Shown: in pieces, positions 1 to 5,623 of the stretch
Position numbering within the stretch: position 1 is the stretch's first letter
Layout: every line of letters starts with the position of its first letter
Source of the DNA: JBGSMF01 sp041740315
GTDB taxonomy: Bacteria > Chloroflexota > Anaerolineae > Fen-1058
DNA: 6,425 nt
Assembly (NCBI GenBank): GCA_041740315.1
Contig: JBGSMF010000142.1
Coordinates: 1 to 6,425, forward strand
Direction: 5' to 3'
Program-made: the position numbers and the translations under genes
Notes under the pieces: model-generated
The model's database searches: none
Told to the model about the DNA's origin: nothing
What the model saw: the letters and a program-made list of their open reading frames with translations, nothing else

Positions 1-14
1 CATGAACAGGCGTG

Positions 15-143
15 GCCTAACACTGCATGCACCCGACCGCCCATACGCTGCGAGTTCCAGGGCTACTTTCGCGTGGTCGGCATCTTTCGGGGCGCGAGCG
101 TTCCTCGTCGCACCCTGGTCGGCGGGTGATGCTTCCGTTAGGC
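15..143 (+). repeat. attC site 1 (129 bp, sub-type with CCGCCC arm)
   Basis: Left box GCCTAAC at 15-21 and right box GTTAGGC at 137-143 are perfect inverse repeats, with the predicted cut between G137 and T138. Inside them, GCAT-g-CACCCG-a-CCG on the left pairs with CGGCGGGTGATGC on the right, leaving one G and one A unpaired on the left arm, as is typical of attC hairpins. The site closes a cassette that starts upstream of the window; too little of that cassette (1-14) is present to assign its gene. Confidence 0.95.
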
Positions 144-179
144 GGCCCGACCGAATAGCATCAAACCGAATCAAATCGA

Positions 180-815
180 ATGAAGATACCAAATCTTGAA
201 GAATCACAAAAATTGCTCTCTGAAGCCGAAAAGCTGAACCCAGGCCCTTGGGTTCAACACTCAATCTATGTGGCTCAGGCCGCAGAGGCTATCGCTAAAC
301 TCCATCCTGGTCTTGACCCTATCGTGGCTTACATTCTGGGCCTACTACATGATATTGGTCGCCGTGTAGGCATAACAGATTTGCGTCACCTGCTTGATGG
401 TTATCGTTTTCTATCCTCCAGAGGTTTTGAAGATGCTGCCCAGATAAGTTTGACACATGCTTTTCCAACAAAAGACATTCGCGTCACAACTGGCGAGTGG
501 GATTGTTCTGTGCAAGACTTCGATTTTGTGAAAGCCTATTTGTCGCAAGTTGAGTATTCAGATTACGACAAGTTGATTCAACTTTGTGATGCTTTGGCTT
601 TGCCTACTGGTTTTTGCTTGATTGAGAAGCGTTTGGTAGAAGTGGCTTTTAGATATGGAGTAGGCGACTACACGCTTTCACGATGGAAAGGGTATTTTGC
701 CCATCAGCATGAATTCGAACGAATAATCGGAAGGTCAATCTATAGCGTTCTACCAGGCGTGATAGAAAATACATTTGGGTTCGATCCGTGTAATCAGGTG
801 AAGGAGGCCGCCTAA
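180..815 (+). CDS. HD-domain phosphohydrolase (cassette 138-932)
   Basis: A 211-residue soluble protein that carries the HD metal-dependent phosphohydrolase signature: His27, the adjacent pair His57-Asp58 inside a hydrophobic LLHDIGRR segment, and Asp137 in a LCDALA segment. These match the H...HD...D metal ligands of the superfamily. His70 and His93 could be further ligands. The helical HD domain covers roughly residues 20-145; the C-terminal third is not recognised. Family members hydrolyse nucleotides or other phosphoesters, but the substrate cannot be read from the sequence. The ATG at 180 follows the attC box by 36 bases and has no clear Shine-Dalgarno sequence. The next in-frame Met is not near the N terminus, so this start is the natural choice. 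The stop codon TAA (813-815) lies within the R'' box of the cassette's own attC, making Ala-Ala the last residues. It is the only gene of its cassette. Confidence 0.85.
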   Translation: MKIPNLEESQKLLSEAEKLNPGPWVQHSIYVAQAAEAIAKLHPGLDPIVAYILGLLHDIGRRVGITDLRHLLDGYRFLSSRGFEDAAQISLTHAFPTKDIRVTTGEWDCSVQDFDFVKAYLSQVEYSDYDKLIQLCDALALPTGFCLIEKRLVEVAFRYGVGDYTLSRWKGYFAHQHEFERIIGRSIYSVLPGVIENTFGFDPCNQVKEAA

Positions 816-938
816 CACTGCATGCACCCGACTTGCCTTACGCGCCGAGTTCTAAAGCTGCTTTCGCGTGGTCATCGTTGTTCGGGGCGCAAGGGTTATG
901 TGTCGCATCCTGGGCGGCGGCTTATGCTTCCGTTAGGC
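810..938 (+). repeat. attC site 2 (129 bp, chimeric-looking stem)
   Basis: Boxes GCCTAAC (810-816) and GTTAGGC (932-938) are perfect inverse repeats, cut at G932^T933. The left inner arm is the CACCCG-a-CTTGCC type, but the right arm reads GGGCGGCGGCTTATGC, closer to the CCGCCC sub-type. By eye about 5 of 12 inner-stem positions fail to pair, unlike the other eight sites. The left box supplies the stop codon of the HD-domain gene. Confidence 0.92.
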
Positions 939-995
939 CGCTTAGCCTAGCACCGTTATACTAAGTACGCGAGCAATTCACGCAAGTGCTCATTG

Positions 996-1445
996 ATGGA
1001 AAGGAGATTCAAGGTGGTTGTGGACGAACGCTTGTGGAAAATAATGCAAAGACATCTGGGGTATACTGACGAAGAAATAACAATTTTCAGACAGAACCCC
1101 CGCAACGAGGAAGTTCTGGCCAAGACTTCTATCTTGATGAACAAAATCATCATTCTCGAAGTTGTGGAGTCCCACGGCTGCAATAGCCATCACAGGGTGG
1201 GTGATAAATTTTATTTTGATGGTGCAGGCAATCTGCTTACCGATTTGAGTCCGAAGAAGATATGTGTCTTTTCATTGAGTTCAGCTGCGACGCTGGTCTT
1301 TACAGTCAGCGAAATGGTCTATGCTGGCGTTGACCCTAACGAGATTCGTTTCAAGCGAGCCAGTTGTTTTGATGTTGGTCTTCCGTGCGGTGGATGGGGA
1401 CGAATCGTGTTTGAATTACGAGTAGAAGATCATTCACCAAGTTGA
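996..1445 (+). CDS. Conserved small four-cysteine protein, TIGR04076-like (cassette 933-1593)
   Basis: A 149-residue protein without signal peptide or membrane segment. Residues 22-50 (GYTDEEI...NPRNEEVL...MNK) form a helical lead-in. A core follows with ESHGCN (58-63), the VGDKFYFDGAG block (68-78), Cys90, the YAGVDPNEIRFKRASC block (109-124), Cys131 and a GGWGRIVFELRVED tail (132-145). The arrangement of a Cys before VGDxF and a late Cys-containing stretch before a VFEL strand resembles the TIGR04076 group of uncharacterised proteins; this is from memory, not a search. Cys62, Cys90, Cys124 and Cys131 could bind a metal, which is inference. Start choice is uncertain: TTG 993 and ATG 996 have no good ribosome site, whereas an in-frame GTG at 1014 sits 7 bases after AAGGAG (1001-1006) and would give 143 residues. 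The stop lies 26 bases before its attC. Confidence 0.75.
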   Translation: MERRFKVVVDERLWKIMQRHLGYTDEEITIFRQNPRNEEVLAKTSILMNKIIILEVVESHGCNSHHRVGDKFYFDGAGNLLTDLSPKKICVFSLSSAATLVFTVSEMVYAGVDPNEIRFKRASCFDVGLPCGGWGRIVFELRVEDHSPS

Positions 1446-1471
1446 GTTCTATGTCTGAGAATATCTACGCT

Positions 1472-1599
1472 GCCTAACACTGCATGCACCCGACTGTCCT
1501 TACGCGCCGAGTTCCAGAGCTACTTTCGCGTTGTCATCGTCTTTCGGGGCGCGAGGGTTATGCGTCGCAATCGGCCAGCGGGTGATGCTTCCGTTGGGC
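1472..1599 (+). repeat. attC site 3 (128 bp, GTTGGGC right box)
   Basis: Left box GCCTAAC (1472-1478) and right box GTTGGGC (1593-1599), cut at G1593^T1594. The two boxes differ by one transition, because the last six bases belong to the next cassette, whose own far end carries the matching GCCCAAC. The inner arms CACCCG-a-CTGTCC and GGCCAGCGGGTGATGC pair except at one position. Confidence 0.94.
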
Positions 1600-1614
1600 G
1601 GCACAAAATAGTCA

Positions 1615-1620
1615 AAGGAG
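1615..1620 (+). promoter_or_regulatory. Ribosome binding site for the membrane methyltransferase gene
   Basis: AAGGAG lies 10 bases before the ATG at 1631. It favours that ATG over the in-frame TTG at 1622, which is only one base away from the motif, and over the ATG at 1634. Confidence 0.65.
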
Positions 1621-1630
1621 ATTGAAAGCG

Positions 1631-2227
1631 ATGATGATTGCACTATTGCGCTGGTTGACATTTGCTGCATTCTTGTCTATTCCGTTAGTATACTTCAAAG
1701 GAGGAATAACACTATACAAAGACATTCTGGTTTCGATCAAGTCAACGGGGTCTTATCGAAGTGCAATATTGCTCATACTGATGTTTGTGGTTGGGCTATT
1801 CCTCGTGGGAAGCCAACTTATGATCTGTTTGGGTTATTCTCAGACTTTCGCCTGGGCCGAGAAAATGTGGGTGGTGACACTAGGAACGTTTCTGACTCTG
1901 CTAAGTATCTTGGCAATATACTGGTTTCGCTTCGGATACTTAGGGCGCTTCTGGTCTGGCAGTATACAAGTACAACCATCCCATGAGATAATCGAAGTGG
2001 GTCCGTATCGAGTAGTACGTCACCCACTCTACTCAACTGCCCTGGTGATGTATCCGGGAATAGCGATAGGCTTTGCGACTTGGTGGATTTGGTTGGCTTG
2101 TGGGTTACTAGTCATCGGCTATGTTCTTGTTACAGATTATGAAGACCAATTCTTGATGGACAAACTACATGGATATCGAGAATATCAGGAGCGCACGCGA
2201 TATCGGCTAGTACCTTGGGTGTGGTGA
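1631..2227 (+). CDS. Isoprenylcysteine carboxylmethyltransferase/PEMT-family membrane methyltransferase (cassette 1594-2425)
   Basis: A 198-residue integral membrane protein. Hydrophobic segments lie at about residues 3-22, 45-68, 79-98 and 136-168, the last long enough for a pair of helices. The catalytic-type signature is GPYRVVRHPLY at 124-134, followed by Glu171 in DYEDQFL and then a YREYQ...YRLVPW ending (182-196). This is the arrangement of the bacterial ICMT/PEMT superfamily (isoprenylcysteine carboxylmethyltransferase, phospholipid methyltransferase), which transfers methyl groups from S-adenosylmethionine to membrane-embedded substrates. Bacterial members are diverse, so the substrate here is unknown; protein prenylation is not implied. 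The ATG at 1631 is chosen because of AAGGAG at 1615-1620. About 76 bases separate its stop from the attC, and they contain no recognisable gene or terminator. Confidence 0.85.
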   Translation: MMIALLRWLTFAAFLSIPLVYFKGGITLYKDILVSIKSTGSYRSAILLILMFVVGLFLVGSQLMICLGYSQTFAWAEKMWVVTLGTFLTLLSILAIYWFRFGYLGRFWSGSIQVQPSHEIIEVGPYRVVRHPLYSTALVMYPGIAIGFATWWIWLACGLLVIGYVLVTDYEDQFLMDKLHGYREYQERTRYRLVPWVW

Positions 2228-2303
2228 GAGGAATTGCTGATCAAAAGTCGAATCTTCATCAAGGTGATAAACGAATGGTGTGGCGGAGACACCTGGCAAG
2301 GCC

Positions 2304-2431
2304 GCCCAACACTGCATGCAGCCGACTTGCCTTACGCGCCGAGTTCCAAGGCTACTTTTGCGTTGTCATCACCTTTCGGGGCGCGAGGGTTACGTGTCGC
2401 ATCCGGCAAGCGGCTGATGCTTACGTTAGCC
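2304..2431 (+). repeat. attC site 4 (128 bp, CAGCCG arm, GTTAGCC right box)
   Basis: Left box GCCCAAC (2304-2310) and right box GTTAGCC (2425-2431), cut at G2425^T2426. The boxes mismatch at two positions because they come from different cassettes, and GTTAGCC departs from GTTRRRY at its sixth base. The inner stem is perfect: GCAT-g-CAGCCG-a-CTTGCC pairs with GGCAAGCGGCTGATGC, with G2318 and A2325 left unpaired. Confidence 0.94.
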
Positions 2432-2459
2432 GCCTCAGCAAGGCAAAGAACCAATCATT

Positions 2460-3002
2460 ATGCAACAAAAATTAACCTATCCAGATAATGTTATACCACC
2501 GCTTCGTTTCCAATTCTGCCCTATGTGCACCGCGCAATTGACACGCGAGGTCATCTTTGATGACAACATTCCTCGTGTCAAATGCCCTGCATGTGGCTGG
2601 ATTCAACTCTCTACCAATGCGGTGTCAGTTGTTGTGGTAGCCAAAAGCGAACAAGGGATTGTGGCTATTCTTCCCCCTGGTGAACAGGGCGTCGGCCTTC
2701 CCGCTGGTTTGGTTGAGTATGGAGAGGACCCCGCCGAAGCTGCTCTCAGGGAAATTCATGAGGAAACAGGTCTGGAGGCCAAAATAGTCAACTGTCTCGG
2801 TTGGATTTTTGTTGACCACACGACTTGGCCTGGGCCAATGATCCAAATCATATATGAAGCGGAGATTATTGGTGGAGAGGTAAAAGGCAGTGATGAAGGC
2901 GCTGCCCAGATATTTCCTTTGAAGGAGTTTCCACCTATCTCTCAGCGTCGTACAGGAAGTCAAAGAGCAATGCAAGCTTACCTTGCGAAAGTAGGCGGCT
3001 AA
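2460..3002 (+). CDS. Nudix hydrolase with N-terminal zinc ribbon (cassette 2426-3119)
   Basis: A 180-residue soluble enzyme. A zinc-ribbon-like module with Cys20, Cys23, Cys42 and Cys45 (CPMC ... CPAC) leads into a Nudix fold. The Nudix box is complete at residues 83-105: Gly83, Glu89, then REIHEETGL from Arg97, fitting the G-x5-E-x7-REUxEExGU pattern that binds the catalytic divalent metal. Nudix enzymes cleave nucleoside diphosphates linked to another moiety. The ribbon-plus-Nudix layout is shared with NADH pyrophosphatase (NudC)-like and ADP-ribose pyrophosphatase-like proteins, but this one is shorter than NudC and its substrate is open. The ATG at 2460 has only a weak, distant AAGG upstream. 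The stop TAA (3000-3002) is part of the attC box, so the final Gly-Gly codons also belong to the pairing arm of the cassette end. Confidence 0.92.
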   Translation: MQQKLTYPDNVIPPLRFQFCPMCTAQLTREVIFDDNIPRVKCPACGWIQLSTNAVSVVVVAKSEQGIVAILPPGEQGVGLPAGLVEYGEDPAEAALREIHEETGLEAKIVNCLGWIFVDHTTWPGPMIQIIYEAEIIGGEVKGSDEGAAQIFPLKEFPPISQRRTGSQRAMQAYLAKVGG

Positions 3003-3125
3003 CACTGCATGCACCCGACCGCCCATACGCCGCGAGTTCCAGAGCTATTTTCGCGTGGTCATCATCTTTCGGGGCGCGGGCGTTTCTCGTCGCACCCTGG
3101 GCGGCGGGTGATGCTTACGTTAGGT
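2997..3125 (+). repeat. attC site 5 (129 bp, CCGCCC sub-type)
   Basis: Left box GGCTAAC (2997-3003), the exact complement of the GTTAGCC that opens its cassette at 2425-2431. Right box GTTAGGT (3119-3125), cut at G3119^T3120. The inner stem CACCCG-a-CCGCCC pairs fully with GGGCGGCGGGTGATGC. The left box holds the stop codon of the Nudix gene. Confidence 0.94.
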
Positions 3126-3154
3126 GCGCTGGGTGATGAGCAGGGTTTGATAAC

Positions 3155-3160
3155 AGGAGA
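3155..3160 (+). promoter_or_regulatory. Ribosome binding site for the SpoT-like hydrolase gene
   Basis: AGGAGA lies 6 bases before the ATG at 3167, a good spacing that supports this start. Confidence 0.65.
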
Positions 3161-3166
3161 CAATCC

Positions 3167-3835
3167 ATGGCTTTCGATAACAGCGGATTAGAGCGATATG
3201 CCAAACGGTTTATCTCAATGCGCTATTGGTTGCTAGGCAAGAGCTACTATCTCGCGCTTGAAGCATTGGAATATGCAGCCAAGATACACACCGGAACTCG
3301 CAAAGATGGAGTCACACGGGAATACGCCCATCAACTTGAAATAGGCCACTATGTCAAATCAATCTCTACCAGCTTGGAATGTCCAGAAGAAACCCTGGCC
3401 TCAGTGTTCTTGCATGACTTATGTGAAGATTATGGGATAGGGCAAGAAGAGATTGAGGCCCGCTTTGGCCCGGTGGTCAAGCAGGCGACCTGGTTGTTGA
3501 CCAAGAAATTTCGGGGCTATCTCAAGCCAGCCGCAGAGTATTATTGCGAAATAGCCGAGAATCGGATTGCTTCAGTTGTGAAAGGAGCGGATCGTATCCA
3601 CAATGTCCAAACGATGATCGGCGTATTTACCTTGGAGAAGCAAGACGAGTATATTGCTGAGACCGAGGAGTACATCTTGCCCGCGCTCAAAGAAGCCCGG
3701 CGACGGTTCCCGCGCCAAGAGCCGGCGTATGAGAATATCAAGCATATGTTGGGAAGCCAAATTGAATTATTGCGGGCAGTCCATGATGCTTTGCGAGGAA
3801 CAAGTGGGAGAGCAAGTAAGCAAAAGCGCACCTAA
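3167..3835 (+). CDS. SpoT/MESH1-like HD hydrolase, stand-alone (cassette 3120-3951)
   Basis: A 222-residue protein whose first 150 residues follow the layout of the (p)ppGpp hydrolase domain of RelA/SpoT enzymes: AAKIHTGTRKDG (His41, Arg45, Lys46), AHQLEIG (His55), FLHDLCED (His83-Asp84, Glu87-Asp88), an RFGPVVKQATWLLTK block (99-113), and KGADRIHNV (Asp142, Arg143, Asn146). These correspond to the metal-binding and substrate-contact motifs of that family (HD_4 type). No synthetase, TGS or ACT domain follows; residues 150-222 are helical and basic. It is therefore a candidate small alarmone hydrolase, or a hydrolase of a related nucleotide. Which substrate it uses is inference. A good AGGAGA supports the start. 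The stop TAA (3833-3835) lies in its attC box. No partner alarmone synthetase or toxin is present in the window. Confidence 0.87.
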   Translation: MAFDNSGLERYAKRFISMRYWLLGKSYYLALEALEYAAKIHTGTRKDGVTREYAHQLEIGHYVKSISTSLECPEETLASVFLHDLCEDYGIGQEEIEARFGPVVKQATWLLTKKFRGYLKPAAEYYCEIAENRIASVVKGADRIHNVQTMIGVFTLEKQDEYIAETEEYILPALKEARRRFPRQEPAYENIKHMLGSQIELLRAVHDALRGTSGRASKQKRT

Positions 3836-3957
3836 CACTGCATGCAGCCGACTTGCCTTACGCGCCGAGTTCCAGGGCTACTTTCGCGTGGTCATCACCT
3901 TTCGGGGCGCGAAGGTTATGTGTCGCAACCGGCAAGCGGCTGATGCTTACGTTAGGC
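3830..3957 (+). repeat. attC site 6 (128 bp, CAGCCG arm)
   Basis: Left box ACCTAAC (3830-3836) complements the GTTAGGT that opens its own cassette (3119-3125). Right box GTTAGGC (3951-3957), cut at G3951^T3952. The inner stem CAGCCG-a-CTTGCC pairs fully with GGCAAGCGGCTGATGC. It provides the stop codon of the SpoT-like gene. Confidence 0.95.
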
Positions 3958-3981
3958 GGCAGAAAAGGTCATGCAAATCTC

Positions 3982-3988
3982 AGGAGGT
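3982..3988 (+). promoter_or_regulatory. Ribosome binding site deciding the start of the DUF4145/HEPN-like gene
   Basis: AGGAGGT is a full anti-16S match ending 3 bases before the ATG at 3992. The upstream in-frame ATG at 3971 has only AAAGG two bases ahead of it, so 3992 is preferred. Confidence 0.65.
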
Positions 3989-3991
3989 AAT

Positions 3992-4645
3992 ATGGCAAAC
4001 AAGGCTCCTAAACTTACAGTGTCACGAGAGGATATCGAGTCAAAATTTGAAGAACTTCTGAGAAAGGCAAACTCGCTGCTCAAAGATGACAACGAGCGAT
4101 ACAAAACTGATGAACTGGTCAGAGTTCGTGAAGTGCGAGTTAGTGCATTGAACTTGCTTGGTCGTCTCGGCGGCCAAAACAGCATTTACTATCAAGAATT
4201 GATAAATGCCGACTTTACAGATCTTCTTGCCTTGCATGGCATCCTCCTGGCCGCACACACCGACTATTTACAGGGTTTTATGGCTGACGCCAAGTTGTTA
4301 GTGTCAGCAGAAATATTCGCTGATTTACTTACTCAAGCAGAGGTGCTACTTGATCACGATTACAAGGATGCCGCTGCTGTGCTCATCCGGGCTATACTGG
4401 AAGATGCACTACGAAGACTCGCTAAAGCTCATAATATCGAGCCCGGACCCAGAGACACTACTCAAGCCTTGAATGACAAGCTTTACAAAGAAGCTGTCTA
4501 CACGCTGCTACAGCATAAGGAAATCACAGCGAAGACCCAAATTGGGAATGATGCAGCACACGGACATCCCGAGAAATACAACAAAGCCGATGTCCAAGCA
4601 TATCTGGACTTTGTCCAAAGGTTCCTCGCAGAATACCTGAAGTAA
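3992..4645 (+). CDS. DUF4145/HEPN-like protein (cassette 3952-4822)
   Basis: A 217-residue, mostly helical soluble protein. The N-terminal half (about 1-105) is charged and helical and is not recognised. The C-terminal half has a pattern typical of DUF4145 and related HEPN-like proteins: a DAAAVLIRAILEDALRRLAK helix, a LNDKLYKEAVYTLLQ helix, and a KTQIGNDAAHGH turn (181-192) before a final helix ending at the C terminus. HEPN RNases carry an Arg-x4-6-His motif. Here the His190 end is kept in NDAAHG, but the usual Arg position is not Arg (nearest basic residue Lys181), so RNase activity is doubtful. HEPN-like proteins are frequent in toxin-antitoxin and phage-defence loci and also in other roles. 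The start at 3992 is chosen from AGGAGGT at 3982-3988; the ATG at 3971 would add seven residues. Fifty-five bases without a gene separate its stop from the attC. Confidence 0.7.
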   Translation: MANKAPKLTVSREDIESKFEELLRKANSLLKDDNERYKTDELVRVREVRVSALNLLGRLGGQNSIYYQELINADFTDLLALHGILLAAHTDYLQGFMADAKLLVSAEIFADLLTQAEVLLDHDYKDAAAVLIRAILEDALRRLAKAHNIEPGPRDTTQALNDKLYKEAVYTLLQHKEITAKTQIGNDAAHGHPEKYNKADVQAYLDFVQRFLAEYLK

Positions 4646-4700
4646 TGAGGGACAACACAGACGGAAGTTGTAGAAAAATATCGAATCCAATTTAGTTGCC

Positions 4701-4828
4701 GCCTAACACTGCATGCACCCGACTTGCCTTACGCGCCGTGTTCCAGAACTGCTTTCGCGTGGTCATCGCCTTTCGGGGCGCGAGCGCCGTTCGTCGCAAT
4801 CGGCAAGCGGGTGATGCTCCCGTTAGGC
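4701..4828 (+). repeat. attC site 7 (128 bp)
   Basis: Boxes GCCTAAC (4701-4707) and GTTAGGC (4822-4828) are perfect inverse repeats, cut at G4822^T4823. The inner stem CACCCG-a-CTTGCC pairs fully with GGCAAGCGGGTGATGC. The site has no stop codon in the frame of the downstream TPR gene, so an automatic caller could start that gene inside the attC. Confidence 0.95.
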
Positions 4829-4884
4829 GGGTAAGCGCATGTCGTGTCGAATCAAATAATCAAATCTATCACAAGCGAGTCACC

Positions 4885-5478
4885 ATGAGTTTAGAGCAAT
4901 ATACCACTGTCTTACAAGAATTGAGTCACAAGATTGAGTCACAACCCAACGACAGCAATAACTATCTTCGGCGGGGAGTGATCTATTATCAACTTGAAGA
5001 TTACAAGACTGCCCTATCTGACTTTATTTGTGTCGTTGAACTACAACCTGATAAAGGCGATGGCTATGGTTGGCGAGGTGCAGCTTACTATGAGTTGAAA
5101 GATTACAAGGCTGCCCTCCTCGACTTTAATCGCGCCATTGAGTTACAGCCCCATAACAGTATGGCTTATAGCTGGCGGGGATTAACTTATTATGAACTGA
5201 AGGATTACAAAGCTGCTTTACATGACTTTGTCCGTGCAGCCGAATTGGAACCTGACAATGGTCACAACTATCATTGGCAGGGACGGACTCATTATGAACT
5301 GCAAGACTACGTTTCGGCCGTGAATAATCTCAACCGCGCCATCGAATTACAGCCTGACAATAGCGACAACTATCACTGGCGAGGGCGTGCCTATGAAGAA
5401 TTAAAAGACTATGCCCACGCTTTGCTTGATTTTGCCCATGTCACCAAACTACAGAATGAATCGGAGGAACCCGCCTAA
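4885..5478 (+). CDS. TPR-repeat protein, five units (cassette 4823-5595)
   Basis: A 197-residue protein made almost entirely of tetratricopeptide repeats. Five 34-residue units in perfect 102-base register start at bases 4960, 5062, 5164, 5266 and 5368 (residues 26-59, 60-93, 94-127, 128-161 and 162 to about 193). Each has the pattern NY-x-WRG-xx-YYELKDYKAAL-xDF-xRAIELQPDN, with the helix-packing Trp/Gly/Tyr/Ala positions and the Pro at the unit end. TPRs form a curved helical scaffold for protein-protein contacts; no catalytic domain is attached, so the partner is unknown. There is no signal peptide. The ATG at 4885 is chosen because the upstream open frame back to 4696 is attC sequence; the ribosome site is weak (GCGAG). 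The stop TAA (5476-5478) lies in its attC. The units differ at many synonymous sites, so the duplication is not recent. Confidence 0.9.
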   Translation: MSLEQYTTVLQELSHKIESQPNDSNNYLRRGVIYYQLEDYKTALSDFICVVELQPDKGDGYGWRGAAYYELKDYKAALLDFNRAIELQPHNSMAYSWRGLTYYELKDYKAALHDFVRAAELEPDNGHNYHWQGRTHYELQDYVSAVNNLNRAIELQPDNSDNYHWRGRAYEELKDYAHALLDFAHVTKLQNESEEPA

Positions 5479-5601
5479 CACTGCATGCACCCGACCGCCC
5501 ATACGCCGCGAGTTCTAGTGCTACTTTCGCGTGGTCATCGTCTTTCGGGGCGCAAGCGCCGCTCGTCGCACCCTGGTCGGCGGGTGATGCTTTCGTTAGG
5601 T
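5473..5601 (+). repeat. attC site 8 (129 bp, CCGCCC sub-type)
   Basis: Left box GCCTAAC (5473-5479), right box GTTAGGT (5595-5601), cut at G5595^T5596. The terminal box pair is a G-T wobble. The inner stem CACCCG-a-CCGCCC pairs with GGTCGGCGGGTGATGC except for one position. It supplies the stop of the TPR gene. Confidence 0.94.
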
Positions 5602-5623
5602 GCGGAAAGCACCTTGAGACTCG

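Noticed and set aside
167..176. Ten-base match CGAATCAAAT shared by the leaders at 167-176 and 4848-4857
   Set aside because: Only two copies, AT-rich and short, without a common position relative to the start codon; likely chance or shared leader ancestry, too weak to call an operator.
2215..2488. Overlapping + strand open frames across attC site 4
   Set aside because: Their translations are the attC repeat itself, seen again at other sites, so they are not genes.
2625..3026. 133-residue minus-strand open frame opposite the Nudix gene
   Set aside because: It is a mirror of a gene with a complete Nudix box; no motif or ribosome site supports it. The same reasoning removes the other minus-strand frames.
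3654..4061. Second + strand open frame overlapping the end of the SpoT-like gene and attC site 6
   Set aside because: It is out of frame with a gene showing clear motifs and its second half is attC repeat.
3167..4645. Toxin-antitoxin pair formed by the SpoT-like and HEPN-like genes
   Set aside because: They lie in separate cassettes with an attC between them, so they move independently, and neither has a small partner gene.
4646..4700. Rho-independent terminator or small gene after the HEPN-like gene
   Set aside because: No GC-rich hairpin with a T tract and no open frame with a ribosome site were seen; likewise for 2228-2303.
4696..4884. N-terminal extension of the TPR protein starting at TTG 4696
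   Set aside because: This part is attC sequence and cassette leader, repeated at other sites with unrelated genes. The ATG at 4885 starts at the first plausible TPR-lead residues.
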